13,769 bases of DNA, taken from Candidatus Desantisiibacteriota bacterium. GTDB taxonomy: Bacteria; JACRDZ01. Position numbers and translations under genes: made by a program. Shown here in pieces: positions 6,761 through 12,312 of this stretch. Every line of letters starts with the position of its first letter. Position 1 is the first letter of the stretch. The stretch is taken from the NCBI GenBank assembly GCA_016209155.1, contig JACQWU010000206.1:1-13769 (forward strand), in the 5' to 3' direction. The notes beneath the pieces were generated by a model. That model saw only the letters and a program-made list of their open reading frames with translations, did no database searches and was not told the DNA's origin.

Positions 6761-6769
6761 TGGTATAAT
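6761..6769 (+). promoter_or_regulatory. Extended -10 promoter of MNT/HEPN module 1
   Basis: TGGTATAAT is a perfect extended -10 element. No good -35 is seen 17 bases upstream. The -10 ends only six bases before the ATG at 6776, so the transcript should begin at or next to the start codon (leaderless). The same TGGTATAATT string stands before the modules at 10569 and 12313. Confidence 0.7.
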
Positions 6770-6775
6770 TTTTTC

Positions 6776-7042
6776 ATGATTACTCAAGAAGATAAAAATA
6801 AAATTAGCGAGTTGGCAAAAAAATATCATATTTCTCAAGTGCTTTTATTTGGATCTGCGCTCAAAAATGACAGCTTCAATGATATTGACCTAGGTATTAA
6901 GGGAATAAACCCAGAATTGTTTTTTAAATTCTATGGCGAACTGCTTTTTGCCCTTTCTAAATCTGTGGATTTGGTGGACCTGGATATAGACAATCCCTTT
7001 ATCACCTTTGTACAGCAGGAAGGGATAAAAATTTATGGCTGA
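6776..7042 (+). CDS. MNT-type nucleotidyltransferase antitoxin, module 1
   Basis: The 88-residue product has the minimal nucleotidyltransferase fold. G26-S27 (LLFGSALK) is followed after eight residues by D36-I-D38, and a third acidic strand (VDLVDLD) comes later. In characterised MntA-type antitoxins the motif is usually GSx10DxD, so this copy has a spacer two residues shorter. Known family members transfer AMP to a tyrosine of the partner HEPN toxin and so silence it. The gene overlaps the HEPN gene by eight bases. No ribosome binding site is visible and the -10 box is six bases upstream, so leaderless translation is likely. Confidence 0.8.
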   Translation: MITQEDKNKISELAKKYHISQVLLFGSALKNDSFNDIDLGIKGINPELFFKFYGELLFALSKSVDLVDLDIDNPFITFVQQEGIKIYG

Positions 7043-7457
7043 TTTGCAGCAGCGAATAAAAATCGAAATTTATAATATTACCGAAGCCTTAGAAGAAATC
7101 AATAATATAAAAGACAAAAAGAATAAAACAAAAATAGAACTGGCCGGTATTGCTACTTATCTGCATAATTTTTACAGCGGTATCGAAAATATACTTAAGC
7201 AAATATTGGCAGAAAAAGGCATTAAGATTGCAAAAACTGAATTCTGGCATAAAACCCTGCTAAATATTTCCGTAGAAAATAAAATCATATCCTTGGAATT
7301 CAAGGACGCCCTATCAGATTATTTAGCCTTCCGTCATTTTTTTGTTCACTCCTACGGTTTCATGCTGGACGAACGCCGATTGTTGTCTCTCACAAAAAAT
7401 GCTGAAAATATATTTCACGAATTTAAAGAAAATATTAAACAATATTTAACAATTTAA
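7035..7457 (+). CDS. HEPN-domain (HepT-like) toxin, module 1
   Basis: The 140-residue helical product contains RHFFVHSYGF, an exact R-x4-H-x-Y motif (R100, H105, Y107). In HepT-type toxins the Arg and His form the ribonuclease site and the Tyr is the residue modified by the MntA antitoxin. The gene overlaps the preceding antitoxin gene by eight bases, so translation is probably coupled. The cassette's attC follows at once (7459) but is cut by a REP-like element. Module 1 is the only TA pair here whose attC is broken. Confidence 0.82.
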   Translation: MADLQQRIKIEIYNITEALEEINNIKDKKNKTKIELAGIATYLHNFYSGIENILKQILAEKGIKIAKTEFWHKTLLNISVENKIISLEFKDALSDYLAFRHFFVHSYGFMLDERRLLSLTKNAENIFHEFKENIKQYLTI

Positions 7458-7458
7458 T

Positions 7459-7512
7459 TTCTAACAAATCAATCCAGGTAATTTTATTCCGCGGCAAAGC
7501 CGCTCCATAAAA
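7459..7512 (+). repeat. Left part of an attC site (CAGGTAATTTTAT family), right end lost
   Basis: R'' TTCTAAC (7459-7465), the left arm, the GCGGCAAAGCCGC apex and CCATAAAAT are present. The expected ACCTG end and R' are missing. A REP-like sequence begins at about 7513. Without R' the site cannot be a normal attC, so the two units on either side are now joined as one. Confidence 0.8.
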
Positions 7513-7576
7513 TGAGGGCGCTGAGGGACGTAGATAAAAGTATAAAAGAGTAACCTGGGTCAAGTCTCGCCTTGAC
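7513..7576 (+). repeat. REP-like element, copy 1
   Basis: GGACGTAGATAAAAGTATAA and the following AAGAG recur at 13040-13062. Here they are followed by CCTGGGTCAAGTCTCGCCTTGAC, where GTCAAG (7559-7564) pairs with CTTGAC (7571-7576). Such short hairpins near GGGTCAAG are seen around REP-associated transposases in environmental bacteria; the assignment is tentative. The element sits exactly where an attC was cut and a gene lost its 5' end. Confidence 0.6.
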
Positions 7577-7586
7577 TACATGTTAA

Positions 7587-7811
7587 TTTGAACCAGCATA
7601 TTTAATCAACAAAATATCTAGAAGAACGCCTTTATCAAACTTTTCATCTAATAATGCACCTGATGCTGCGGTTTTTATATCAGAAGACTTTGCCGAAGAT
7701 ATTAAAAAGGTTGTTGATTATATTTTTACGCAGTCTCCATCATGTCCTGCTTTACAAAGAAATATTGAAACTTGGTACAATCAACAACCACCAATAATTG
7801 GGGATATCTAA
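7587..7811 (+). pseudogene. 5'-truncated cassette gene of unknown function
   Basis: The frame opens after a stop at 7584-7586 and runs 74 codons to a TAA at 7809-7811 that lies inside the next R''. It has no ATG, GTG or TTG in frame. The product contains DAAVFISEDFAEDIKKVVDY and a cysteine/proline stretch (QSPSCPAL), and ends IIGDI. The intact end at an attC and the missing start show that it is the C-terminal remnant of a cassette gene whose front was deleted when the REP-like element arrived. I recognise no family. Confidence 0.6.
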
Positions 7812-7892
7812 CGTAATTCTATTGAGCGGGCAGAGCGAATAAACTAAACGCTGTTTGAACAACCCTGCTTCGCCCCATGCATTTAGTTAAAT
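7806..7892 (+). repeat. attC site, 87 bp, unique type
   Basis: R'' is ATCTAAC (7806-7812) and R' is GTTAAAT (7886-7892). Inner arms GAGCGGGCAGAG and CCCTGCTTCGCCC pair imperfectly with bulges. R'' carries the stop codon of the truncated gene before it. The site does not belong to either main family. Confidence 0.65.
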
Positions 7893-7904
7893 ATATACTA
7901 TCTA

Positions 7905-7933
7905 TTGAAAACCACAATATAAATAGTTATAAT
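7905..7933 (+). promoter_or_regulatory. Near-consensus promoter of MNT/HEPN module 2
   Basis: TTGAAA (7905-7910), a 17-base spacer and TATAAT (7928-7933) make a strong sigma-70-type promoter. The ATG at 7941 is seven bases after the -10, so the mRNA should start at the first codon. Confidence 0.8.
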
Positions 7934-7940
7934 AAATACT

Positions 7941-8249
7941 ATGATTAAAGATAAAAAGGAAATTTTAAATCTCATAAAAAATAACCAAAATGACATTGTG
8001 TCTTTCGGCGTAAAACAACTTGGTCTTTTTGGCTCGTTCGTTAAGGGAAAACAAAACCCTGAAAGCGATATTGATTTACTTGTTGAATTCTACCCTGATA
8101 AAAAAAACTTTGCTAATTTCATTCACTTTTCCTTTTTACTTGAAACATTATTAAAACATCGCATAGAATTAGTAACTTCCGAATCATTAAGCCCTTATAT
8201 TAAACCTAATATATTACGAGAGGTCGAATATGTCATTTCCCGGGCATGA
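7941..8249 (+). CDS. MNT-type nucleotidyltransferase antitoxin, module 2
   Basis: The 102-residue product has LGLFGSFVKG with G31-S32, then ten residues and D43-I-D45, an exact GSx10DxD motif. The third acidic position is a glutamate (HRIELVT), which the nucleotidyltransferase fold tolerates. In this family the enzyme adds AMP to the HEPN toxin. Its gene overlaps the toxin gene by 20 bases, which suggests coupled translation. A strong promoter sits directly upstream with no room for a leader or ribosome binding site. The cassette begins after the attC at 7806 and ends with the one at 8576. Confidence 0.87.
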   Translation: MIKDKKEILNLIKNNQNDIVSFGVKQLGLFGSFVKGKQNPESDIDLLVEFYPDKKNFANFIHFSFLLETLLKHRIELVTSESLSPYIKPNILREVEYVISRA

Positions 8250-8574
8250 ATATCTTCTCCATATATTGGATGAAACAAAATATATTTTAAGTCAAACAAA
8301 AGTATTGACTAAAGAAGATTTTATGCAGAACGAAACACTCCAAAGAGCGTTTGTCCGTAGTATAGAAATTATCGGAGAGGCTACAAAAAATACCCCTGAC
8401 AATTTAAAACAAAAACATCCTTATATAGAATGGCGAGCTATGGCTGGCATGCGGGATATATTAATACATGATTACTTCGGCATAGATTATGATATTGTAT
8501 GGGATGTAGTTATTAACAAAATCCCCTCTCTCCATAAAGAAATCGAAAAAATTATTCAGGAAGAAAATAAATAA
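8230..8574 (+). CDS. HEPN-domain (DUF86/HepT-like) toxin, module 2
   Basis: The 114-residue product is a DUF86-type HEPN protein with an FVRSIEIIGEATK helix and MRDILIHDYFG, an exact R-x4-H-x-Y motif (R75, H80, Y82). The family is a ribonuclease toxin controlled by the adjacent nucleotidyltransferase. The ATG at 8230 is preceded by GAGGT (8220-8224) within the antitoxin gene. An attC starts two bases after the stop codon. It is closer in type to module 3 than to module 1. Confidence 0.87.
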   Translation: MSFPGHEYLLHILDETKYILSQTKVLTKEDFMQNETLQRAFVRSIEIIGEATKNTPDNLKQKHPYIEWRAMAGMRDILIHDYFGIDYDIVWDVVINKIPSLHKEIEKIIQEENK

Positions 8575-8575
8575 C

Positions 8576-8652
8576 TTCTAACAAATCGCTTCAGCTAACT
8601 GGTGGGCACGCTCAATGAAGCACATCCCAGTAGCTGAGCTCCGGCGTTAGGA
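8576..8652 (+). repeat. attC site, CAGCTAACTGG family
   Basis: R'' is TTCTAAC (8576-8582) and R' is GTTAGGA (8646-8652). The outer arms are as in the site at 4863; the inner arm is altered (GGTGGGC against GCACATCCC). R' plus the next base gives AGGAG, eight bases before the ATG at 8662, so the site supplies the ribosome binding site of the next gene. Confidence 0.9.
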
Positions 8653-8661
8653 GCTAAATAA

Positions 8662-8871
8662 ATGAACTGGATATTAATAATCGTTGGAGTTGTAGCAAGA
8701 TTTCTCATAATACAACGATGGTTTTGGATAATAGTATTATTTTTTGGCGGACTCGCATCTCTATTCGCCATGATAGCCAGCATTATTCATTTTCAGATTC
8801 TTGGTGCATTATGTTTTTTTGTTTTAATGGCAATTTGCTGGGGCATACTTAGCTTAATCACTGAAGAATAG
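8662..8871 (+). CDS. Small membrane protein, 69 residues
   Basis: The product is almost wholly hydrophobic, with likely helices at about 3-18, 20-43 and 46-66, ending LITEE. No family is recognised. The ribosome binding site AGGAG (8649-8653) overlaps R' of the preceding attC. The gene has no attC of its own: the HicBA module starts 58 bases after its stop. Either an attC was lost between them or the two travel as one cassette. Small membrane proteins beside toxin modules are sometimes passengers, so no link in function is claimed. Confidence 0.6.
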   Translation: MNWILIIVGVVARFLIIQRWFWIIVLFFGGLASLFAMIASIIHFQILGALCFFVLMAICWGILSLITEE

Positions 8872-8909
8872 ACAAATTAGTTGTCTGAATGCGGGTCATA
8901 TGCTATAAT
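8870..8909 (+). promoter_or_regulatory. HicBA promoter with overlapping inverted repeat
   Basis: TTGTCT (8881-8886), a 17-base spacer and TATAAT (8904-8909, with upstream TGC giving an extended -10) form a promoter. AGACAA (8870-8875) and TTGTCT (8881-8886) are a perfect inverted repeat with a five-base spacer that covers the -35. It could be an operator or a weak hairpin after the preceding gene. Confidence 0.6.
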
Positions 8910-8929
8910 TTTGTTGGGAGGTAACAAAG

Positions 8930-9133
8930 ATGATTCTTAAAATTATTTTAGAACCTAGCGATGAAGGCGGTTATACTGTAGTTGTCCCTGCTTTGCCGGG
9001 TTGCATTAGCGAAGGGAACACGAAAGAAGAAGCATTAAAGAATATTCGCGAAGCAATTGAACTTTATCTGGAGCCCGTAGAAGACGATGCCACCTTCTCC
9101 GTCAATGCCGAACAAGTAGAAATAACGGTATGA
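8930..9133 (+). CDS. hicB: HicB-family antitoxin
   Basis: The 67-residue product has the HicB fold signature: GGYTVVVPALPGCISEG, then TKEEALKNIREAIELYLE. It is the short type, with no C-terminal helix-turn-helix, so direct repressor activity is uncertain. It should bind and neutralise HicA. GGGAGG lies 7-12 bases before the ATG. Its stop overlaps the hicA start by four bases (ATGA), which indicates coupled translation. The antitoxin-first order is found in many environmental HicBA loci. Confidence 0.9.
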   Translation: MILKIILEPSDEGGYTVVVPALPGCISEGNTKEEALKNIREAIELYLEPVEDDATFSVNAEQVEITV

Positions 9134-9354
9134 AAGTTCCAAGCGTAAATTATCAGCAAGCCATAAACGTTCTTCACCGTGACGGCTGGGTTGTTGTCCG
9201 TCAAAAAGGAAGCCACATTCGCTTACAAAAACACGTTAACAATGAAACACTCAAAATTATCGTTCCCGCTCATCGGCCAATTAAACGGTCAACGCTATCT
9301 CATATTTTAAAACAAGCGCAAATCTCTATAGATAAATTCATTGAATTACTATAA
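9130..9354 (+). CDS. hicA: HicA-family mRNA interferase toxin
   Basis: The 74-residue product has the HicA pattern: DGWVVVRQKGSHIRLQ, with the catalytic His at 29, and IIVPAHRPIKRSTLSHILKQA near the end. HicA is a double-stranded-RNA-binding-fold ribonuclease that cleaves mRNA and is blocked by HicB. All expected residues are present, so it should be active. The attC begins three bases after the stop codon. Confidence 0.92.
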   Translation: MKVPSVNYQQAINVLHRDGWVVVRQKGSHIRLQKHVNNETLKIIVPAHRPIKRSTLSHILKQAQISIDKFIELL

Positions 9355-9357
9355 AAT

Positions 9358-9430
9358 TCCTAACCGCTTCAGCTAACTGGTGGGCACGTTCTATGAAGCT
9401 CACCCCAGTAGCTGAGCTCCGGCGTTAGAT
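9358..9430 (+). repeat. attC site, CAGCTAACTGG family
   Basis: R'' is TCCTAAC (9358-9364) and R' is GTTAGAT (9424-9430). The core is nearly the same as the site at 4863, but the ACAAATC segment after R'' is mostly missing, which makes it about four bases shorter. The extra A in the stem is kept. Confidence 0.88.
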
Positions 9431-9446
9431 TAAAAAAATAGAATAT

Positions 9447-9475
9447 TTGCAAAAAGATAGTAAATATATTATAAT
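9447..9475 (+). promoter_or_regulatory. Promoter of the DUF5678-like/retropepsin pair
   Basis: TTGCAA (9447-9452), exactly 17 bases, then TATAAT (9470-9475) is a strong promoter. TGGAG (9481-9485) follows as a ribosome binding site eight bases before the ATG at 9494. Confidence 0.75.
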
Positions 9476-9493
9476 TACTCTGGAGAAATAAAT

Positions 9494-9691
9494 ATGGAAA
9501 AAGTATTGGTTAATTCAGATAAATATAATGGGCAATATGTTGCGATAAAAAGTGCCACTGATAATACCATTATAGGATCGGGCAATACGCCAGAAGAGGC
9601 TTTAAACAAGGCACTAAGAAAAGGCATTAAAAACCCCTTTCTTCTGTACGTTCCAGATGAAGGAATAGTACACATTTATTATGTTAGTTGA
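9494..9691 (+). CDS. DUF5678-like small protein
   Basis: The 65-residue product has YVAIKSATDNTIIGSG, then TPEEALNKALRKGIKNP and FLLYVPDEG. It matches from memory the small DUF5678-type proteins often encoded just before retropepsin-like genes. No catalytic motif is visible. Its last 11 bases overlap the protease gene. With its own promoter and overlapping partner, the pair has the layout of a TA module, but I know of no demonstrated toxicity. Confidence 0.7.
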   Translation: MEKVLVNSDKYNGQYVAIKSATDNTIIGSGNTPEEALNKALRKGIKNPFLLYVPDEGIVHIYYVS

Positions 9692-10076
9692 AAATTATCC
9701 TTTTACAATCACCAGGCCAGGAGATATTGCAAGGCCGTATATTCCAATCACAATCATTAACCCCGAAAATAAAAAAGAACTGAATGTATTTGCCTTAATT
9801 GATACTGGTGCCGATGAATGCGCACTACCAGCCTCGTTTGCCCCGCCATTAGGCCATAATTTACAATCAGGATATCAGAAAAAAATAAGCACGGGCAATG
9901 GCATAACTGTGGCATACAGCCATACAGTTTATATTAAAGCTTTTGATTTTCTAACGGAAAATGTGTTGATAGATTTTATGCCAAATCTACAAATACCATT
10001 GCTTGGAGTTAAAAGCTTCTTGAGTAATTTTACTTTAAAAATTGATTATACGGATAAAAATTTTTCAATTCTATAA
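9681..10076 (+). CDS. Retropepsin-like aspartic protease
   Basis: The 131-residue product has the single-domain aspartic protease motif ALIDTGADECALP (D41-T42-G43-A44) and a later IPLLGVKSFLSNFTLKIDY segment typical of this bacterial family. Such enzymes act as homodimers, each chain giving one catalytic Asp, and are cytoplasmic when no signal peptide is present, as here. The gene overlaps the DUF5678-like gene by 11 bases, so the two products are likely to be made together and may interact. The last base of the stop codon is the first base of the attC. Confidence 0.8.
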   Translation: MLVENYPFTITRPGDIARPYIPITIINPENKKELNVFALIDTGADECALPASFAPPLGHNLQSGYQKKISTGNGITVAYSHTVYIKAFDFLTENVLIDFMPNLQIPLLGVKSFLSNFTLKIDYTDKNFSIL

Positions 10077-10143
10077 TCTAACAATGCGCTTCAGCGAATT
10101 TGTACCGCTGCGCGGCCCAAATCGCTGAGCTCCGGCGTTATGT
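10076..10143 (+). repeat. attC site, 68 bp
   Basis: R'' is ATCTAAC (10076-10082) and R' is GTTATGT (10137-10143). It keeps the GCTTCAG and CTGAGCTCCGGCGTTA outer parts of the CAGCTAACTGG family with a different centre (CGAATTTGTACCGCTG against CGCGGCCCAAATCG). It is similar in length and outline to the site at 5562. Confidence 0.8.
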
Positions 10144-10396
10144 GAAGATAAAAAAAGAAAGTAATAATAAAAATTATTCAGGATGGAAATGGAACAAAAA
10201 AATTCCATTTACTCCTTTACACTACTTAATTTTTATAATCGCTATTGTGTTAATTTTAATTATTTTGGAGCACTTTGTAGTAAACACAAATTTACTGGAT
10301 AACTCAAAACTAATAATATGTATAATAGCACTAATTCTTATATTTGCATTTCACATAAGTCATCATTTTGTAGATGAAAATGAAGATAAAAAATAA
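10142..10396 (+). CDS. Small two-helix membrane protein
   Basis: A GTG at 10142, overlapping the last bases of R', gives an 84-residue product. Longer readings would start inside the attC stem, and the only nearby ATG (10140) is followed directly by a stop. The protein has a basic N-terminal tail (KIKKESNNKNYSGWKWNKK), two hydrophobic helices (about 27-46 and 57-74) and an acidic/basic end (HHFVDENEDKK). No family is recognised. Neither a ribosome binding site nor a promoter is seen, so the start is the least certain part. It is a single-gene cassette that would rely on transcription from upstream. Confidence 0.5.
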   Translation: MKIKKESNNKNYSGWKWNKKIPFTPLHYLIFIIAIVLILIILEHFVVNTNLLDNSKLIICIIALILIFAFHISHHFVDENEDKK

Positions 10397-10404
10397 AATA
10401 AAGC

Positions 10405-10512
10405 ATATAACCACTTCATACACCTGACCGTTACCCGCGCCGAAAACGGCGCGTGCACTGGCAACTAATTTTTATGTGGGTTGAAAAATTATAAAAATCC
10501 ATCACGTTAGAA
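10405..10512 (+). repeat. Probable long attC site, 108 bp
   Basis: ATATAAC (10405-10411) and GTTAGAA (10506-10512) fit R'' and R'. A seven-pair hairpin, CGCGCCG loop AAAA CGGCGCG (10436-10453), lies off-centre within it. The outer arms pair poorly, so the exact limits are uncertain. Confidence 0.5.
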
Positions 10513-10540
10513 AACTTGTATTTTAAATATTAGGACAATA

Positions 10541-10549
10541 TGGTATAAT
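10541..10549 (+). promoter_or_regulatory. Extended -10 promoter of MNT/HEPN module 3
   Basis: TGGTATAAT is a perfect extended -10 with no clear -35. Unlike module 1 it is followed by a short leader with AAAGGAG (10556-10562) six bases before the ATG at 10569. Confidence 0.7.
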
Positions 10550-10568
10550 TTCTTTAAAGGAGTTAATT

Positions 10569-10871
10569 ATGCTGGATATAAAACCTTATGAGGAACAAAT
10601 AAAAAAAATTTGCATTGAATTACAACTTAAACGATTGGATTTGTTCGGCTCTGCAACAACTGAAAATTTTGGGTCAAATAGTGATGTTGATATAATAGTT
10701 GAATTCAAGAAGGATGTTGATCTCAACCGATTTGACAGCTATTTTCTATTAAAAACCCATTTGCAAAACATTTTTCATCGTCCAATTGATATAATAATTG
10801 ATGGAACAATTAAAAACCCTTATCTCAAAGAAAATATTTCCCAGACAAGGAAGAATATATATGCCTCATGA
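10569..10871 (+). CDS. MNT-type nucleotidyltransferase antitoxin, module 3
   Basis: The 100-residue product has LDLFGSATTENFG with G27-S28, ten residues, then D39-V-D41, an exact GSx10DxD motif, and a third acidic strand, RPIDIIIDG. It should transfer AMP to the HEPN partner, as described for the family. A good ribosome binding site and its own promoter precede it. It overlaps the toxin gene by 11 bases, counting the toxin from the ATG at 10861. Confidence 0.87.
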   Translation: MLDIKPYEEQIKKICIELQLKRLDLFGSATTENFGSNSDVDIIVEFKKDVDLNRFDSYFLLKTHLQNIFHRPIDIIIDGTIKNPYLKENISQTRKNIYAS

Positions 10872-11199
10872 AATCAAGAAATATCTTTTTGATATTCAGC
10901 AAGCTATTGAACAAATAGAAACATTCCTCAAGGATAAAACCTATGAACACTTTATCGTTGAATCCATCCTGCAATCTGCAGTAGAAAGGCAATTTGAAAT
11001 AATTGGAGAAGCCTTATATAGAATCAGGAAAATTGATGAAACTTATTTATCTAAAATTGCTGATGCGCACAAAATAATTGGCTTTAGAAACGTAATTAGC
11101 CATGGCTATGATATTATTGATTCTAATATAATTTGGGACGCCGTAAAATTAAACCTGCCAAAACTAAAAAATGAAATTAATAATTTAATGAGAATCTAA
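10861..11199 (+). CDS. HEPN-domain (DUF86/HepT-like) toxin, module 3
   Basis: From the ATG at 10861 the product has 112 residues and begins MPHEIKKYLFDIQQ. An in-frame ATG at 10798 would add 21 residues that overlap the antitoxin gene by a further 63 bases, which is unlikely; AAGGAAG (10847-10853) fits the later start. The motif FRNVISHGYD is an exact R-x4-H-x-Y (R76, H81, Y83), giving the ribonuclease residues and the tyrosine target of the antitoxin. The stop codon lies inside R'' of the next attC. Confidence 0.87.
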   Translation: MPHEIKKYLFDIQQAIEQIETFLKDKTYEHFIVESILQSAVERQFEIIGEALYRIRKIDETYLSKIADAHKIIGFRNVISHGYDIIDSNIIWDAVKLNLPKLKNEINNLMRI

Positions 11200-11268
11200 C
11201 AAGACAATCCAGGTAATTTTATTCCGCGGCAAAGCCGTTCCATAAAATACCTGATTTTTATGTTATAT
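11194..11268 (+). repeat. attC site, CAGGTAATTTTAT family
   Basis: R'' is ATCTAAC (11194-11200) and R' is GTTATAT (11262-11268). It is almost the same as the site at 1545, with one C-to-T change in the inner stem (GCCGTTCC) that weakens a pair. R'' supplies the stop codon of the HEPN gene. Confidence 0.88.
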
Positions 11269-11322
11269 ACAATTAAAAGCTAAACATTATTAATAAGAAA
11301 AACATAACTTGGGAGGAGACAT

Positions 11323-11769
11323 ATGAAACTTAAGAAATATATAGCCCATTTTGCTTTAGTATGTTGCTTATTATGTATAATAACATCCTCTGGATGCACA
11401 AGCTTAATTTGGAGCGGTAAACCATTTCAACCTTTTCAACCGAAAATAGCAGAAGATGAAATTTGCATATTAACATATAATATAATTCAACTATGTATAA
11501 CTATTGATGGTAAAAAAGGAATTAGCGGAAATAAAATAGGCCTGCCCTCTGGAAAGCACACAATTGGAGTTTTTTATAGAGATCGAAACTTAAATTATCA
11601 ATCTGAACAAGCTGTCACTTTAGACTTCTACGGAGTAGCAAAACATGTATACGCTCTTTCACATAGTGTAGATTATAACAGTAAAAAAATTTATTATTCC
11701 ATTAAGGATATCACAGGCAACAAATTTAGCACTGCATATATTGAACCAAAATCATGGAAAAAGCAGTAA
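11323..11769 (+). CDS. Putative lipoprotein of unknown function
   Basis: The 148-residue product starts with a lipoprotein signal: MKLKK, a hydrophobic stretch, then SSGC with the candidate lipidated cysteine at 25. The serine at -3 is unusual but acceptable. Residue 26 is not aspartate, so transport to the outer membrane is likely. The mature part is beta-rich, with LPSGKHTIGVFYRD resembling domains that bind or decorate surface structures, but I assign no family. GGGAGGAG (11311-11318) is an excellent ribosome binding site. It is a single-gene cassette with no promoter seen. Confidence 0.75.
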   Translation: MKLKKYIAHFALVCCLLCIITSSGCTSLIWSGKPFQPFQPKIAEDEICILTYNIIQLCITIDGKKGISGNKIGLPSGKHTIGVFYRDRNLNYQSEQAVTLDFYGVAKHVYALSHSVDYNSKKIYYSIKDITGNKFSTAYIEPKSWKKQ

Positions 11770-11787
11770 AAATTATTTAAGCATTAA

Positions 11788-11868
11788 ATTTAACATAATC
11801 AATTCACTTCAGCTAACTGGTGAGCACGCCAGGGAGCTCACCCCAGTAGCTGGGCTCAAGCGTTATGA
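11788..11868 (+). repeat. attC site, CAGCTAACTGG family
   Basis: R'' is ATTTAAC (11788-11794) and R' is GTTATGA (11862-11868). CAGCTA-A-CTGG and GGTGAGC pair with GCTCACC and CCAG-TAGCTG as in the copy at 4863. The terminal loop is shorter (ACGCCAGGGA), and about four extra bases follow R''. Confidence 0.88.
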
Positions 11869-11875
11869 TCAAAAA

Positions 11876-12261
11876 ATGAGAAAACATAATACAACTATTA
11901 AAAAAAAGGCCATCTATCTCACGGCAATAACTCCTGCGCTCGCTTTGACGATTATGACATGGTATCCGTTTTGGCTATTACTTCATACTCCTACAATCTG
12001 GTATGGGCTTTTAATTAAAATATCTGCTGGCTTATGGCTTATAATTTTTTTATAAATCTTATCTATGCCGCAGGAACAATAAAAATAATTGGTGAATCTG
12101 GCCCCGGGTTTCTTTTTAACGCGTTATTATTTTTAATCCGTAATCATTTTGTGTTACCATTTTGGATTGAATTATCTCTTGATTTCTTAATTTTGTTGAT
12201 TGTAACAGTAAATTATAGAATGATTAAGGAAGCTTTATTAATTCAGTCAAACAAATTATAA
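11876..12261 (+). pseudogene. Membrane protein gene split by a one-base frameshift
   Basis: Two overlapping frames read as one protein if a single T is added to the run of seven T at 12045-12051. The first part (11876-12055) ends GLWLIIFL. The second (12034-12261) goes on through INLIYAAGTIKIIGESGPGF. Joined, they give about 128 residues with four likely membrane helices, which is a sensible whole. As read, the gene is broken. A sequencing error in the T run or slippage at the run could also explain it. No family is recognised. The final stop lies in TTATAAC, an R''-like remnant, but no full attC follows before the next promoter. Confidence 0.6.
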
Positions 12262-12280
12262 CGGAAAATAAATAGAAATA

Positions 12281-12289
12281 TGGTATAAT
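12281..12289 (+). promoter_or_regulatory. Extended -10 promoter of the DUF4160/DUF2442 pair
   Basis: TGGTATAAT, in the same ATATGGTATAATTT context as at 10538, is followed by AAGGAG (12298-12303) nine bases before the ATG at 12313. No good -35 is seen. Confidence 0.7.
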
Positions 12290-12312
12290 TTAGAACTAAG
12301 GAGAAAAATGGC

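Noticed and set aside
9475-9675. Minus-strand ORF of 66 codons
   Set aside because: Opposite the DUF5678-like gene, which has a promoter, ribosome binding site and a recognisable pattern.
11741-11875. Upstream extension of the split membrane gene through attC
   Set aside because: It would translate the attC stem and overlap the lipoprotein gene; the ATG at 11876 is the natural start.
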